Of a stretch of DNA of 64,000 nt, positions 1 to 9,747 are shown piece after piece; positions within the stretch are counted from its first letter, which is position 1; each line of letters opens with the position of its first letter. The notes beneath the pieces were generated by a model. It did not search any database and was not told where the DNA came from. It worked only from the letters and a program-made list of their open reading frames with translations. The stretch is from the NCBI RefSeq assembly GCF_007896845.1, contig NZ_VOHS01000007.1:62001-126000 (forward strand), given 5' to 3'. The position numbers and the translations under genes were made by a program. The DNA is from Chitinophaga pinensis. GTDB lineage: Bacteria > Bacteroidota > Bacteroidia > Chitinophagales > Chitinophagaceae.

Positions 1-511
1 TGAGTGATACTGCAGCAACGGTCGCCCCTTTTTCGGCATACCCGGTAGAAGTCTTTACAAAATCCACCTGATATCTGGCGTATAGTTCGCAGCACTGTAC
101 AATCTCTTCTTCCAATAATATGCCACTTTCAATGATCACTTTAATGACCTTGCCATGCTGACGGATCACCGCCATCATCGTCGCGATCTCTTTTTCCAGA
201 TATGCCCAGTCTTTATTTTTGATCGCCAAAACGCTGGCCACCATATCAATCTCGTCAGCACCGTCCACAATCGCCAGTATGGTCTCCGCCACCTTTGCCT
301 CAATCGCAGAATAACCAAACGGGAATCCGGTTACAGTCGCCACCTTCGTTGTGGTATTCCCTACAAAGGTTTTGGCCATTTTTACAAAGGGAGGAGGTAT
401 ACATACCGCAGCAAAATCGTATTCTACCGCTTCCATACAAAGGGTCTTGATATCTTCAAGGGTAGTGGTAGGTTTGAGAACGGTATGGTCGATGTATCTG
501 TTGAGTTTCAT
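1..511 (-). CDS. deoC: Deoxyribose-phosphate aldolase, 3' end outside window
   Basis: This gene runs off the left edge; 170 codons are visible from an ATG at 511. The enzyme cleaves 2-deoxyribose 5-phosphate to glyceraldehyde 3-phosphate and acetaldehyde in cytoplasmic deoxynucleoside catabolism. Visible family motifs are IDHTVLKP near residue 7, TGFPFG at 61-66, DEIDMV at 86-91, KVIKVIIESG at 121-130 and FVKTSTGY, whose lysine at about 153 is the expected Schiff-base residue. The family is usually about 220 residues, so roughly 50 are missing. It lies downstream of secA on the same strand, but a terminator at 568-600 separates the two, so it probably has its own promoter. Identity is clear from motif content. 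Confidence 0.93.
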   Translation of the reverse strand, partial: MKLNRYIDHTVLKPTTTLEDIKTLCMEAVEYDFAAVCIPPPFVKMAKTFVGNTTTKVATVTGFPFGYSAIEAKVAETILAIVDGADEIDMVASVLAIKNKDWAYLEKEIATMMAVIRQHGKVIKVIIESGILLEEEIVQCCELYARYQVDFVKTSTGYAEKGATVAAVSL

Positions 512-567
512 TGTGACAGGTTTCGTGTGCGAAAGTAAGGGAAATCTGGAAATGGACATATCCGCAA

Positions 568-600
568 CAAAAAAGGGTCCGCTGTAAGCGAACCCTTTCC
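568..600 (-). terminator. Rho-independent terminator of secA
   Basis: Read on the minus strand, AAGGGT-CGCT pairs with AGCG-ACCCTT across a 3-nt loop with one mismatch, followed by a T run. It sits about 17 bp past the secA stop. Confidence 0.8.
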
Positions 601-616
601 TCATATCTCTAAAAGA

Positions 617-3600
617 CTAAAAATCTTTTCCGTGACATTGTTTGTACTTCTTACCGCTTCCGCAAGGACAAGGATCATTCCTGCCTACTTTCGGACCCGC
701 TTTCGCAGGCTCCTGCTTCATCTGCTCCGCATTAGAAGCGAAATCTTCTGCTACGGCTGCATCACCACCATCAAATTCCTGATGTGTCGCACGCATACGG
801 CTCATATCAGTCTTTTCTTCGCGACCCTCACGGATCTGTGGTTGTGGTGCCGGTTGCTGTGGCAGTTCCTGCTGCTGTTGCTGCGGACGGTTATCTTCCT
901 GAACAGGGATACCTGAACGGCACAGGAAGGATACTATTTCGCGGTTAGTCTCTGCATTCAGGTCTTTGAAGAGATTGAATGCTTCGAATTTATAGATCAG
1001 TAATGGATCTTTCTGTTCGAATACGGCGTTCTGAACGGATTGTTTCAGATCATCCATTGCACGCAGGTGCTCTTTCCATGCCTCATCAATCAGGGACAGG
1101 GTGATGCTGCGTTCGAGTGCGTTGATGGTTTCGAAACCTTTCGTGTCAACTACTTTCTGCAGGTTTGCGAGGATGTTCATACCTTTCTTACCATCAGTGA
1201 ATGGGATGGAGATGTTTTCGATATGATGACCCTGTTCGCGGTGGATCTGCTCGATAACAGGCAGTGTTTGCTGTGCCAGTTCAGAAGTCTTACGCTCGTA
1301 GTTATCTTTTGCCTGTTGGTAAAGACGGGTAGTGAGCGCAGTGGTATCTGTACGGTTCAGTTCTTCCTGTGTGATATCTGTGTCGATACCAAAGTTCAGG
1401 ATCGCATCCAGTTTGAATGCTTCGTAGTCACCGCTGTTTTTATGTGTAGTAACGAGGTTTTCTGCTACATCGTAGAATGAGTTATCGATATCGATAGACA
1501 AACGTTCGCCAAACAGTGCGTGATTACGTTTAGAGTAGATCACAGTACGTTGTTTGTTCATTACGTCATCGTATTCGAGGAGACGTTTACGGATACCGAA
1601 GTTATTTTCCTCTACTTTACGTTGTGCTCTTTCGATAGATCTGGTGATCATGCTGTGCTGGATCACTTCACCTTCTTTATAGCCCATACGGTCCATCAGA
1701 CCAGCAATACGGTCAGAACCGAACATACGCATCAGGTCATCTTCCAGAGACACGAAGAACTGAGAGGTTCCCGGATCTCCCTGACGACCGGCACGACCAC
1801 GCAGCTGACGGTCAACACGACGGCTTTCGTGACGCTCAGTACCAATGATCGCCAGACCACCAGCTTCTTTTACGCCAGGTCCGAGCTTGATATCCGTACC
1901 ACGACCTGCCATGTTGGTAGCGATGGTCACAGCACCCGGAAGACCAGCTTCTGCAACGATCTGCGCTTCACGGGCGTGCTGTTTCGCGTTCAATACATTG
2001 TGAGGGATCTTTTCGAAGGTCAGCATTTTGCCGAGCAATTCAGATACTTCTACGGAAGTAGTACCCACCAGTACCGGACGACCGGCAGCCTGTAATTGCT
2101 TTACTTCATCTATTACCGCTCTGTATTTATCACGTTTTGTTTTGTATACCAGATCTTCCGCATCCTTACGGGTGATAGGCAGGTTGGTCGGGATGGTTAC
2201 CACGTCCAGTTTGTAGATTTCCCAGAACTCACCCGCTTCTGTTGTCGCTGTACCGGTCATACCAGCCAGTTTGTGATACATACGGAAGTAGTTCTGCAGG
2301 GTAACGGTAGCGAATGTCTGCGTAGCAGCTTCCACTTTTACGTTTTCCTTTGCCTCAATCGCCTGATGCAGACCATCAGAATAACGACGACCATCAAGGA
2401 TACGACCTGTCTGTTCGTCAACGATTTTTACTTTACCATCCATTACCACATACTCCACATCTTTATCGAAGAGGGTGTATGCTTTCAGCAACTGCTGAAT
2501 GGAGTGGATACGTTCAGATTTCTGTGCAAAGTCCTGGAGCAGGATATCTTTCTGATGCAGTTTTTCATCTGCAGTCAGACCGCTCTTTTCAATCTCTGCT
2601 ATTTCAGAACCCACATCCGGCAGGATAAAGAAGTGAGGATCTTCTCCCGTACGGGTAATGAGTGAGATACCTTTTTCAGTCAGGTCAACACTGTTGTTTT
2701 TCTCGTCAATAGTGAAGTACAGTTCTTCATCTACTTTCGGCATTTCACGCTGCTGATCTGCGAGGTAATAGTTCTCTGCTTTCTGCAGTAATACTTTTAC
2801 ACCCGGTTCGCTCAGATACTTGATCAGCGCACTGTTTTTTGGTAAACCACGCCATGCACGCATCAGCGCCATACCACCTGTCTTCGCGTCGTCTTTACCT
2901 TCAGAGATCAGCTTCTTCGCTTCCAGCAGATACTGGTTGGTTGCCTTACGCTGTGCTTCTACCAGTGCCTGAATACGCGGCTTCAATGCATGGAACTCCT
3001 GTTCGTCACCACGGGGGATCGGACCGGAAATGATCAATGGCGTACGTGCGTCATCGATCAATACGCTATCCACCTCATCGACCATGGCGAAGTGATGTTT
3101 GCGCTGTACCATTTCATCCGGACTATGCACCATGTTATCACGCAGGTAGTCAAAGCCGAACTCGTTATTTGTACCATAAGTAATATCCGCGAGGTAGGCA
3201 TTTCTACGCTCAGCAGTATTAGGCTGGTGTTTATCAATACAATCAACTGTTATACCGAGGAACTCGAACAGCGGACCATTCCACTCAGAGTCACGACGAG
3301 CCAGGTAGTCGTTCACGGTTACCACGTGCACACCTTCACCGGCTAATGCGTTCAGATAGGCTGGCAGCGTAGATACAAGGGTTTTACCTTCACCCGTTGC
3401 CATTTCGGAAATTTTACCCTGATGCAATGCAATACCACCAATGAGCTGTACATCATAATGTACCATGTTCCAGGTTACAGTATTACCAGCAGCAGTCCAG
3501 CTGTTTTTCCACGTCACATTGTCACCGTCAATTGTCACATAATCTTTTCTGACAGCCAGCTGTCTGTCCAGCGGAGTTGCTGTTGCAGTGATGGTTGGTG

Positions 3601-3970
3601 ACTGTGAGAGACGGCGGGCCGCTTCTTTTACAACTGCAAATGCCTCAGGGAGAATCTCCTTGAGTACACCTTCCAGCTGTGTATCACGTTCTTTCTTGAG
3701 TTTATCTATTTCCTGATAAATAACGTCTTTCTGGGCTACGTCTTGCGCAAATTCTGCGTCTGCTTTCTTGTCAGCAATGGTCTCGTCAATTTTGGCAAGA
3801 TGAGTGCTGATACGCAAACGGAAGTCCTGCGTTTTGTTACGTAGCTGGTCTACAGGAAGGGATTGAAGTTTTTCATACTCCGCGTTGATCTGCCTCACAA
3901 TAGGCTCGATAGCTTTGATATCTCTCTCCGACTTGTGCCCGCCAAAAAGTTTAGTTAAAAAACCTAACAT
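617..3970 (-). CDS. secA: Preprotein translocase ATPase SecA
   Basis: SecA is the ATPase motor that drives unfolded preproteins through SecYEG. The protein of about 1117 residues begins [11 protein letters not shown], the usual SecA N-terminus. An in-frame upstream ATG at 4051 would add 27 unconserved residues and is not used here. Seen in order: motor motifs [15 protein letters not shown] (Walker A) and [18 protein letters not shown], the crosslinking domain, [10 protein letters not shown], a helical wing and scaffold, then a Gln/Pro-rich linker and the C-terminal zinc motif [14 protein letters not shown] that in this family binds SecB or ribosomes. It is longer than the E. coli protein (901), as is usual in Bacteroidota. 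Upstream of the ATG there is no Shine-Dalgarno. Monocistronic: a terminator follows and the upstream gene has its own terminator. Confidence 0.97.
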   Translation of the reverse strand: MLGFLTKLFGGHKSERDIKAIEPIVRQINAEYEKLQSLPVDQLRNKTQDFRLRISTHLAKIDETIADKKADAEFAQDVAQKDVIYQEIDKLKKERDTQLEGVLKEILPEAFAVVKEAARRLSQSPTITATATPLDRQLAVRKDYVTIDGDNVTWKNSWTAAGNTVTWNMVHYDVQLIGGIALHQGKISEMATGEGKTLVSTLPAYLNALAGEGVHVVTVNDYLARRDSEWNGPLFEFLGITVDCIDKHQPNTAERRNAYLADITYGTNNEFGFDYLRDNMVHSPDEMVQRKHHFAMVDEVDSVLIDDARTPLIISGPIPRGDEQEFHALKPRIQALVEAQRKATNQYLLEAKKLISEGKDDAKTGGMALMRAWRGLPKNSALIKYLSEPGVKVLLQKAENYYLADQQREMPKVDEELYFTIDEKNNSVDLTEKGISLITRTGEDPHFFILPDVGSEIAEIEKSGLTADEKLHQKDILLQDFAQKSERIHSIQQLLKAYTLFDKDVEYVVMDGKVKIVDEQTGRILDGRRYSDGLHQAIEAKENVKVEAATQTFATVTLQNYFRMYHKLAGMTGTATTEAGEFWEIYKLDVVTIPTNLPITRKDAEDLVYKTKRDKYRAVIDEVKQLQAAGRPVLVGTTSVEVSELLGKMLTFEKIPHNVLNAKQHAREAQIVAEAGLPGAVTIATNMAGRGTDIKLGPGVKEAGGLAIIGTERHESRRVDRQLRGRAGRQGDPGTSQFFVSLEDDLMRMFGSDRIAGLMDRMGYKEGEVIQHSMITRSIERAQRKVEENNFGIRKRLLEYDDVMNKQRTVIYSKRNHALFGERLSIDIDNSFYDVAENLVTTHKNSGDYEAFKLDAILNFGIDTDITQEELNRTDTTALTTRLYQQAKDNYERKTSELAQQTLPVIEQIHREQGHHIENISIPFTDGKKGMNILANLQKVVDTKGFETINALERSITLSLIDEAWKEHLRAMDDLKQSVQNAVFEQKDPLLIYKFEAFNLFKDLNAETNREIVSFLCRSGIPVQEDNRPQQQQQELPQQPAPQPQIREGREEKTDMSRMRATHQEFDGGDAAVAEDFASNAEQMKQEPAKAGPKVGRNDPCPCGSGKKYKQCHGKDF

Positions 3971-4292
3971 GTTGAGTTTATTACGAATGATTGTTAAAAC
4001 AGTTGTACAGTCCAGAACGAAGTCTTTCCGATACCGGACTTCCCTACCCAAATATTATGCTTACATAGCATCCGATGACAAGCTGTCAGGCTCTCCCGGC
4101 ATTGGCAAGGCCTGTAAAATTAGGAATTATTTGCACATAGTGAAGGCTAAATGCGGTATTGTGGCAGCAGGAATGGATTTTTAACTGGAATATAGCATGG
4201 GAAAGGGCTTTGGGTACTTGCAAAGTATGATACGGGTGCAAAAAAGCCGCCTTGTTGTGGACGAGGCGGCTTCAAATGTTAAAATAGTGTTA
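3971..4292. other. Spacer between secA and the DUF4253 gene
   Basis: About 320 bases. Apart from the terminator at 4240-4274 and whatever promoter serves secA (not clearly recognisable), nothing was found. Short reading frames here have no recognisable features. Confidence 0.5.
4240..4274 (-). terminator. Rho-independent terminator of the DUF4253 gene
   Basis: On the minus strand GAAGCCGCCT pairs with AGGCGGCTT and is followed by six T. It lies 19 bp after the stop of the 4293-4961 gene. Confidence 0.85.
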
Positions 4293-4961
4293 TTAATCCC
4301 ACCAAAGGAAGAGCTGTTTTGTCTCCAATATCTCAGCTGCCAGATTTTCCACTGTCTCCGTTCCCTGCTCTGCCAGATCCGGACAAAACTCATAAACATC
4401 ACTGGCGAAAGTCATCGCATCCGCCTGATTTAACTTATTCAGATGTACCTCTACCCAGTCAATATCTGCACCGGTTATCTCAAACGCTTCTTTTTCATAC
4501 AGATGATGCAGTTTCCGCATAATACTGTCGTTGCTGATATCATAGTTCGCACCATTAGTAGCCCGGAACCGGATGATATCAAACTGGTTGTTGGTTTTCA
4601 GTACTGCATACTTGTCCGGTTTGGTACCGAAGTTTTCTTCCGACTTAAATAAAAGATATCCCTGCTTTTTGAGGACTGCCCTTAACTTTTCGTAATCACC
4701 ACTGTTTTCCGCAGTTACATCATACTCAAACTGTAACGCGTCTTCCAGTCCCGCTGCCCCATTCAGTTCACGTAATGTTGGTGCTAATCTGATGATGTTA
4801 CCGGATATGCTTTCTCTCAATGCGTCAATGACCGCGTGATCATAGTGTAAGGTGTCAGCTAATGCGTAGTCCTTCTGCAGTAAAGGATTTTTCTCCCTGC
4901 CTGCTGCATTACAGCCATACATCACGCTTGCCAGCGATAAGGATAATAGGATTTTATTCAT
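4293..4961 (-). CDS. DUF4253 domain lipoprotein
   Basis: 222 residues. The N-terminus MNKILLSLSLASVMYGC is a type II signal peptide with Cys17 as the lipid-anchored residue, so the protein should sit in a periplasm-facing or outer membrane. The C-terminal half carries features I associate with DUF4253: a TNGANYDIS-type motif near residue 135, then DIDWVEVHL, VYEFCPDLAEQGTETVENLA and a terminal LFLWWD. The function of the family is unknown; it is often seen near toxin-immunity genes in other phyla, but nothing of that sort is adjacent here. It is a single gene with its own terminator. Assignment to DUF4253 is from motif memory and moderately sure. Confidence 0.75.
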   Translation of the reverse strand: MNKILLSLSLASVMYGCNAAGREKNPLLQKDYALADTLHYDHAVIDALRESISGNIIRLAPTLRELNGAAGLEDALQFEYDVTAENSGDYEKLRAVLKKQGYLLFKSEENFGTKPDKYAVLKTNNQFDIIRFRATNGANYDISNDSIMRKLHHLYEKEAFEITGADIDWVEVHLNKLNQADAMTFASDVYEFCPDLAEQGTETVENLAAEILETKQLFLWWD

Positions 4962-5154
4962 AGGTCTACGTAAATATTAAATAAATGTACAAAATGTTTC
5001 CATTGAGAAATCAGTGTAGAATAATTACTACTTCTTTCGTATACCTGTGACGGATAGTTGACAATGTCATTTGAAAAGAGAAGGACAACTGATGAGGTCA
5101 TACAGTATCAATTCATTGCATAAACTCCTCGTTATCTCCTCATTAAGCCCTTAC

Positions 5155-5210
5155 TGATACGCTTGTGAACGAAGAAATAACGATCAGATAACGGAGTAAT
5201 GACAGCGTAG
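5155..5210 (+). repeat. Degenerate 11-bp-phased array (element A, left part)
   Basis: Five consecutive 11-bp units start at 5155, 5166, 5177, 5188 and 5199. The most regular ones are TGAACGAAGAA, ATAACGATCAG, ATAACGGAGTA and ATGACAGCGTA. The array ends in AGTATAAG, as does the left array of element B near 60490. Confidence 0.6.
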
Positions 5211-5283
5211 TATAAGTGGAAGAAGATGGAGGGACAGAAAAAGGAGAAAAAAGTATTGTTTTTGGAGAATTTGGGAAGAAAAA

Positions 5284-5302
5284 GGCCGTTTATCCTACGG
5301 CC
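5284..5302. repeat. Hairpin of element A
   Basis: GGCCGT at 5284-5289 pairs with ACGGCC at 5297-5302 across a 7-nt loop, immediately before the GCGACGAA array. There is no T run, so it does not look like a terminator. Confidence 0.6.
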
Positions 5303-5354
5303 GAACAAGCGACGAATCTGTGGCGAATCTGCGACGAATAAGCGACGAATCTGA
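5303..5354 (+). repeat. 11-bp tandem array with GCGACGAA core (element A, right part)
   Basis: On the minus strand the units read TTCGTCGCTTA, TTCGTCGCAGA, TTCGCCACAGA and TTCGTCGCTTG, each 11 bp, followed by a partial unit. The same units occur at 60664-60700. The array ends 57 bp before the stop of the minus-strand gene at 5411. Confidence 0.75.
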
Positions 5355-5410
5355 ACATAGCCCAATAAATAGCACTACTGATATTATTTTACCGTTAATC
5401 GCGTGGGTGA

Positions 5411-7129
5411 TCAGTTTTCCCTTCTTTTATACGATGCAGATGCACGTCGGAAACACCTGTAACCCTTTTCAATGGTTTCACCTCTCAATTGTACATTGTC
5501 AGGAATAACGGAAACACAAGGTATCTCGCTGTCCCAGCAAAGGTGACTGGTCGTTGTTAAAAGAGGCGCAGCCGTATTGGCGATGACCGTCGTCGTCGGC
5601 GTATAAGGCATAGGTGTCAGCCACCAGTCAGCATGATGCACAACTTCAACCAGTTTATCATTAACAAATGCCTTCAGCAGATGACGTCCCAATCCGATAG
5701 TACCAATCATAAACACAAATGTGATCGTCAGCGCAGCCAGATTGACCTGTTTAAAACTGAAAGAAGGAGCATATAAAGCAAGCGCTATGATCACCAGCGG
5801 CACAAGATAACTGTAGCCAAACCTTGGATCAGGCGCCTGGAATATCCAGTAAATTAAACCGGCTAACAGGAATGCAAACAGCGGTAAAGTACCCGCCGGC
5901 AAACGTTTTCTCCTGAAGGAAATCAGCGGTACCGCCGCAAATGCCGCCAGTATCAGCAGCTTATCGTATATGCGTACACTCTCTTTGAACCAGCTGATAT
6001 AATGTTGTACAAAACTCTCTGAAGCAAATCGTGACGCATCCACCACCCGATAAAAGGCAAAAATGTGAATATCCTTTGTAGTGGCTGAAATGACATCTGT
6101 AGATACCGCCCAATCCAGCTGAAAGAAATCCGGCATGGCAATCGGGAAAAGGATATAACCTGTCAGCATCACATTTCTGGCCAGCCATGGTAACAATATC
6201 ACAGCGCCCGTCCCACACAGTACAATCAACTGCAGGTATTTTTTCTCACGCAATACCTGCCATAACAACACCGCGGTGATGATCAATACCGGAATAGAAG
6301 AAACCTTTACGGTTACAAGGAATACAGGCGCCAGCAGTAAAAACACACTGTTATCTCCTGCAAGCTGTGATTGCCCGTTAATACTATGTTCCAGCCATAC
6401 CACCATCAGCAGACAACTGATATAATACACCACCATATCCGCCGCAGGCGCAGTTGTATTATACACACAGAATTGCGGCATACTGATCATCACCAGCATA
6501 CCCGCTTTTAAAAGCGTCAAAAATCTGTTATCCTGCTCACGCGGCAGGAGATATAATAAAGTAAGCAGGTAGACCACACCATTGATGTGATTATCCGCCA
6601 CACCAGTCAGCCATGAAAAATTGAAAACAGCCGACAATACATGCCAGTGTGAATTAAATCCGAAACGCTCGTGCAGATTTGCCAGTCCGGGAACAATCTT
6701 AAAATGCTGCATCCATTTAATGAACTGTGCATAATACAGTCCCTCGTCATAAGAAAGCGATTGCTGCGAAGAAATATACAGTACATACAACACAGCTATT
6801 CCCATGAAAAGCTGTTTGCCTTTACCAGCCGCTTTTGCCGCCCGTACGTAAACCGATATCTGCTGATGAACAGGTATGCGCTGTAAAAGATAACAAAGCA
6901 GCCCTCCCGCCAGTAGTATACCATGAGCAACGCCCGCCAATGGCATAAAGAAGCTGAGACAGGCGGCGGGTATGGTCATGACAAGACTGCCGGTCAGTGC
7001 AACCAGCGCGAAATGTGGATGCGCCTCACTGTTCTTTAATATCCGGTGTTGCAGGAATCGCTGCAACGTATATCCATACAGGAAAGACAGTATAATGATA
7101 TACAGGAACTTAACGAACAGGAACAGCAT
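5411..7129 (-). CDS. Polytopic membrane protein, LIC_10190-like, probably linked to glycan synthesis
   Basis: 572 residues with about a dozen hydrophobic segments spread over the length (for example residues 1-20, 45-80, 105-115, 190-275, 300-330 and 405-470). Between the first segments is a loop with SLSYDEGLYYAQFIKW followed by a segment containing LHERFGFNSHWHVLSA. Such an acidic Y-D-E loop after the first helices is typical of GT-C-fold glycosyltransferases, and the whole pattern recalls the LIC_10190 family of membrane proteins of unknown function. It starts 6 bp after the stop of the glycosyltransferase gene, so the two are almost surely one operon. A reasonable inference is transfer of a sugar from a polyprenyl-phosphate donor, made by the neighbour, to an unknown acceptor in the cytoplasmic membrane. 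The family name is from memory. Confidence 0.65.
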   Translation of the reverse strand: MLFLFVKFLYIIILSFLYGYTLQRFLQHRILKNSEAHPHFALVALTGSLVMTIPAACLSFFMPLAGVAHGILLAGGLLCYLLQRIPVHQQISVYVRAAKAAGKGKQLFMGIAVLYVLYISSQQSLSYDEGLYYAQFIKWMQHFKIVPGLANLHERFGFNSHWHVLSAVFNFSWLTGVADNHINGVVYLLTLLYLLPREQDNRFLTLLKAGMLVMISMPQFCVYNTTAPAADMVVYYISCLLMVVWLEHSINGQSQLAGDNSVFLLLAPVFLVTVKVSSIPVLIITAVLLWQVLREKKYLQLIVLCGTGAVILLPWLARNVMLTGYILFPIAMPDFFQLDWAVSTDVISATTKDIHIFAFYRVVDASRFASESFVQHYISWFKESVRIYDKLLILAAFAAVPLISFRRKRLPAGTLPLFAFLLAGLIYWIFQAPDPRFGYSYLVPLVIIALALYAPSFSFKQVNLAALTITFVFMIGTIGLGRHLLKAFVNDKLVEVVHHADWWLTPMPYTPTTTVIANTAAPLLTTTSHLCWDSEIPCVSVIPDNVQLRGETIEKGYRCFRRASASYKRREN

Positions 7130-7135
7130 AGTTGA

Positions 7136-7900
7136 TTATTTATTGATATCGACAGTTTTTTTCTGTCTGCTGAAGATATTGTATTTCAGGATGCAGTAAA
7201 TCGCACGGAATCCGTCTTTGTAGTTGATCTTCTTACCTTCGGCATACGTACGGCCATAATAAGCGATACCCACTTCATAAATACGGATACCCGGCACACG
7301 ACTGATCTTCGCAGTAACCTCCGGCTCAAACCCGAAACGGTTTTCTTTCAGATCGATCTGTTTGATGATATGACTGCGGAATAGTTTGTAACAGGTTTCC
7401 ATGTCTGTCAGGTTCAGATTGGTCAGCGCATTGGACAGGAAAGTCAGGAACTTATTCCCGATGGTGTGCCAGAAAAACAGGATACGGTGAGGGCCGTCAC
7501 CCATAAAACGGGAACCATATACAACGTCGGCCACACCCTGCAACATAGGTTTCAATAAACGGTTATATTCTTCCGGGTTATACTCCAGGTCGGCATCCTG
7601 AATGATGGTGAAATCACCACTTGCTTTTTGAATACCTGTGCGTAAAGCCGCGCCTTTTCCTTTATTCACCTCATGACGAACGTACTGCAATTTTACATTC
7701 GGATAGGCTGACTGGAAACGGGCCACTTCTCCACCGGTATTGTCTTTGGAGAAATCGTCCACTACGACCAGTTCTTTCTGGACATCGCCGGCAAGCGAAA
7801 CCGCCTGGACTCTTTCCAGGATATCATATATATATCTTTCTTCGTTATAGGCCGGGATGATCACGGAAAGTAAGTACTGTGACATATTGACAATTTTCAT
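7136..7900 (-). CDS. Family 2 glycosyltransferase (dolichyl-phosphate sugar synthase-like)
   Basis: 254 residues with a GT-A fold: LLSVIIPAYNEERYI at the N-terminus, VVVDDFSKDNTGGEV, then KGKGAALRTGI, IQDADLEYNPEEY (metal-binding DxD type), VYGSRF, and CYKLFR further on. The family transfers a sugar from a nucleotide donor, typically to a polyprenyl phosphate carrier at the cytoplasmic face. There are no C-terminal membrane helices, so it probably acts as a soluble or peripheral enzyme. Two starts are possible: ATG at 7900 (MKIVNMSQ) or ATG at 7885 (MSQYLLSV). The longer is given, though the shorter fits the family better. It is the first gene of a two-gene operon with the membrane protein at 5411. 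Confidence 0.88.
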   Translation of the reverse strand: MKIVNMSQYLLSVIIPAYNEERYIYDILERVQAVSLAGDVQKELVVVDDFSKDNTGGEVARFQSAYPNVKLQYVRHEVNKGKGAALRTGIQKASGDFTIIQDADLEYNPEEYNRLLKPMLQGVADVVYGSRFMGDGPHRILFFWHTIGNKFLTFLSNALTNLNLTDMETCYKLFRSHIIKQIDLKENRFGFEPEVTAKISRVPGIRIYEVGIAYYGRTYAEGKKINYKDGFRAIYCILKYNIFSRQKKTVDINK

Positions 7901-8039
7901 TCTCTGCGGCTATATCGCCGTAAAGTGGTGCAAAGAAGCAAAAAAAGTATGTAGAAAAAAAATAATAGTGCCACAGCTCGTTTGGAAAAATAATTAATTT
8001 ATTAACGACCGTTTAACACTATCATTTGTTACAACACTT

Positions 8040-8116
8040 TACCTTTACATTATTAGGGTTTTCATAGGATAGTAAAACAAGAGCCGGATAGTCTTATTTG
8101 GCTCTTTATTTTTTTA
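8040..8116 (+). ncRNA. Putative short leader or small RNA ending in an intrinsic terminator
   Basis: TACCTTTA at 8040-8047 is one base off the Bacteroidota -7 box TAnnTTTG. Downstream, GTTTT pairs with AAAAC around AGGATAGT. Then GAGCC (8081-8085) pairs with GGCTC (8100-8104) and is followed by TTTATTTTTTT. No plus-strand gene precedes it, so the terminator would end a transcript of only about 60 nt. It could be a small RNA or an attenuated leader of the operon that starts at 8571. Confidence 0.4.
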
Positions 8117-8197
8117 TAAAAGTCTGTACCTGAATACCTTGTTAGCATCCCTTTGTATTACAATTTTTCCCGTTTTTTTACTCCTTTATTAGCTCAG

Positions 8198-8219
8198 AAA
8201 GTGTCAATTGTAACACTTT
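8198..8219. promoter_or_regulatory. Inverted repeat, possible operator
   Basis: AAAGTGT and ACACTTT form a perfect 7-bp dyad around the self-complementary spacer-like CAATTGTA, about 350 bp upstream of the oxidoreductase gene. Dyads of this size often bind dimeric regulators, but no regulator gene is nearby. Confidence 0.3.
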
Positions 8220-8570
8220 AGTAGGACATTTGGTGCACAGTTTATGAGTGTTCCTACCTAATCCGTTTATCAAAATATCACACGAAAATGTGCGTGGAGT
8301 TTTCTACATTTAAGGTTTTGTGGAATAGTCTGGTTCAAAAAAGCGTACAGGTCTCGCTCAACAGGAATGCGACAGGGGGAATCCTCCTGGAAAGTCGTCA
8401 TTTTGCTGTTATATTGACGGTTGCCTGTACTTTTTTATATATTAGACCCCGGAAAAGCCAATGTGGAGTGAGTACGACGGTGTGAAAAACTAATCAACTC
8501 TCCTTGCTTGTTCCACGTTACTATGTCTGTAAGACAACTCAAAACCTATAAAGAATAAAACGTTTTGCCA

Positions 8571-9734
8571 ATGAACCGTAAGTTAAGAATGGGAATGATC
8601 GGAGGCGGTAAGGATGCCTTCATCGGTGCTATTCACCGTATCGCTGCCAATATGGACGGCCTGATCGAATTGAAAGCTGGTGCGCTGAGTGTAAATCCTG
8701 AAGTAGCGATTGAATCCGGGAAGATATTATTTCTGGACCCTGCACGCACCTATACTGACTACAAGACGATGCTGGAGAAGGAAGCGGCGCTGCCTGAAAG
8801 TGAAAGACTGGACTTTATAACGATCGTTACGCCCAACTTCGCACACTTCGAACCTGCGATGCTGGCGCTGGACAAAGGCTTTAACGTCGTGATCGAAAAA
8901 CCGATCACCTTTACACTCGACGAAGCCAAACAAATAAAGGCTAAAGTAGAAGAAACAGGTCTGACCCTGCTGCTCACGCACACCTATACCGGTTATCCTC
9001 TGGTAAAACAGGCCCGTCGTATGGTGGCTGATGGCGTACTGGGTAAGATCCGTAAGGTTTGGGTAGAATATCCGCAAGGCTGGTTGAGCCGTGCTACTGA
9101 AAAAGATAGTGCCGGTGCTGCATGGAGAACAGATCCTAAACGTTCCGGTAAAAGCGGTTGTTTCGGTGATATCGGTACGCATGCTGCGAATCTGGCTGAA
9201 TATATCAGTGGTCTGAAAATAGAAAAACTGTGTGCTGACCTGAACATCTTCGTAGAAAATCGTGCACTGGATGATGATGGCGCCGTACTGCTGCGTTTTG
9301 ATAATGGTGCTGCAGGTGTACTTATGGCCTCTCAGGTAGCTGCTGGTGAAGAAAATGCACTGAAAATCAGAGTGTATGGTGAAAATGGCGGTCTGGAATG
9401 GGCACAACACGAACCCAATACCCTGCTGGTAAAATGGCTGGATAAACCAACCGAGATCTATCGTGCCGGCGCGGGCTATGGCTCTTACCAGAGCAGCTAT
9501 GCTATCCACAATACCCGTACACCGGGTGGTCATCCGGAAGGATATCTGGAAGCATTCGGTAACCTCTACCGCAATTTTGCACAAACTTTGCAGGCTAAGA
9601 TCGATGGTAAGACCCCATCTCCTGAATCACTGGATTTCCCGGGTGTAGAAGAAGGTATCCGTGGTATGGCATTCATCGATAACGTTGTGAAATCCAGCCA
9701 GAGTACAGAGAAATGGACAACATTTGAACTTTAA
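8571..9734 (+). CDS. Gfo/Idh/MocA family oxidoreductase
   Basis: About 387 residues from ATG 8571 (MNRKLRMGM). A TTG two codons upstream is in frame but unlikely to be used. The N-terminal Rossmann domain has MGMIGGGKDAFIGAIHR; VVIEKPITFTLDEAK contains the EKP motif of the family; a C-terminal alpha/beta dehydrogenase domain follows with GDIGTHAANLAEY. There is no signal peptide, so it is cytoplasmic and uses NAD(P). In this family many members oxidise the C3 hydroxyl of glucosides. It is followed after 13 bp by a TIM-barrel gene and then by DUF1080 and ThuA genes, the same company as in 3-keto-glycoside pathways such as the Bacteroides thetaiotaomicron BT2156-BT2160 region. 3-dehydrogenation of a glycoside is therefore a fair inference, with the exact sugar unknown. 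Confidence 0.9.
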   Translation: MNRKLRMGMIGGGKDAFIGAIHRIAANMDGLIELKAGALSVNPEVAIESGKILFLDPARTYTDYKTMLEKEAALPESERLDFITIVTPNFAHFEPAMLALDKGFNVVIEKPITFTLDEAKQIKAKVEETGLTLLLTHTYTGYPLVKQARRMVADGVLGKIRKVWVEYPQGWLSRATEKDSAGAAWRTDPKRSGKSGCFGDIGTHAANLAEYISGLKIEKLCADLNIFVENRALDDDGAVLLRFDNGAAGVLMASQVAAGEENALKIRVYGENGGLEWAQHEPNTLLVKWLDKPTEIYRAGAGYGSYQSSYAIHNTRTPGGHPEGYLEAFGNLYRNFAQTLQAKIDGKTPSPESLDFPGVEEGIRGMAFIDNVVKSSQSTEKWTTFEL

Positions 9735-9747
9735 AAGCATTTAGAAT

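Larger units (their letters stand above)
4962..5410. other. 449-bp spacer with repeat element A
   Basis: No convincing gene. The right half (5155-5354) is filled by two 11-bp-phased arrays and a hairpin, listed separately. The small frame on the minus strand at 5132-5365 is produced by the repeats and is not called. Confidence 0.6.
7901..8570. other. 670-bp divergent intergenic region
   Basis: It separates the minus-strand glycosyltransferase from the plus-strand oxidoreductase operon. It holds a terminator-like hairpin with no gene before it (8080-8116), an AAAGTGT/ACACTTT dyad (8198-8219), and a TACCTTGT box at 8135-8142 that resembles the -7 box of the SusC promoter at 19841-19871 but lacks a TTG at the right distance. 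Nothing else was recognised, and no convincing gene. Confidence 0.5.

Noticed and set aside
3971..4051. N-terminal extension of SecA to ATG 4051.
   Set aside because: The extension has no conserved residues and the [11 protein letters not shown] start at 3970 is standard for the family.
5303..5354. Array of short units considered as a CRISPR.
   Set aside because: Units are 11 bp with no unique spacers of constant length and no cas genes nearby.
5132..5365. 77-residue frame on the minus strand across element A.
   Set aside because: Its repeated QIRRLF segments are a direct result of the 11-bp repeat. No start region or signal supports a gene.
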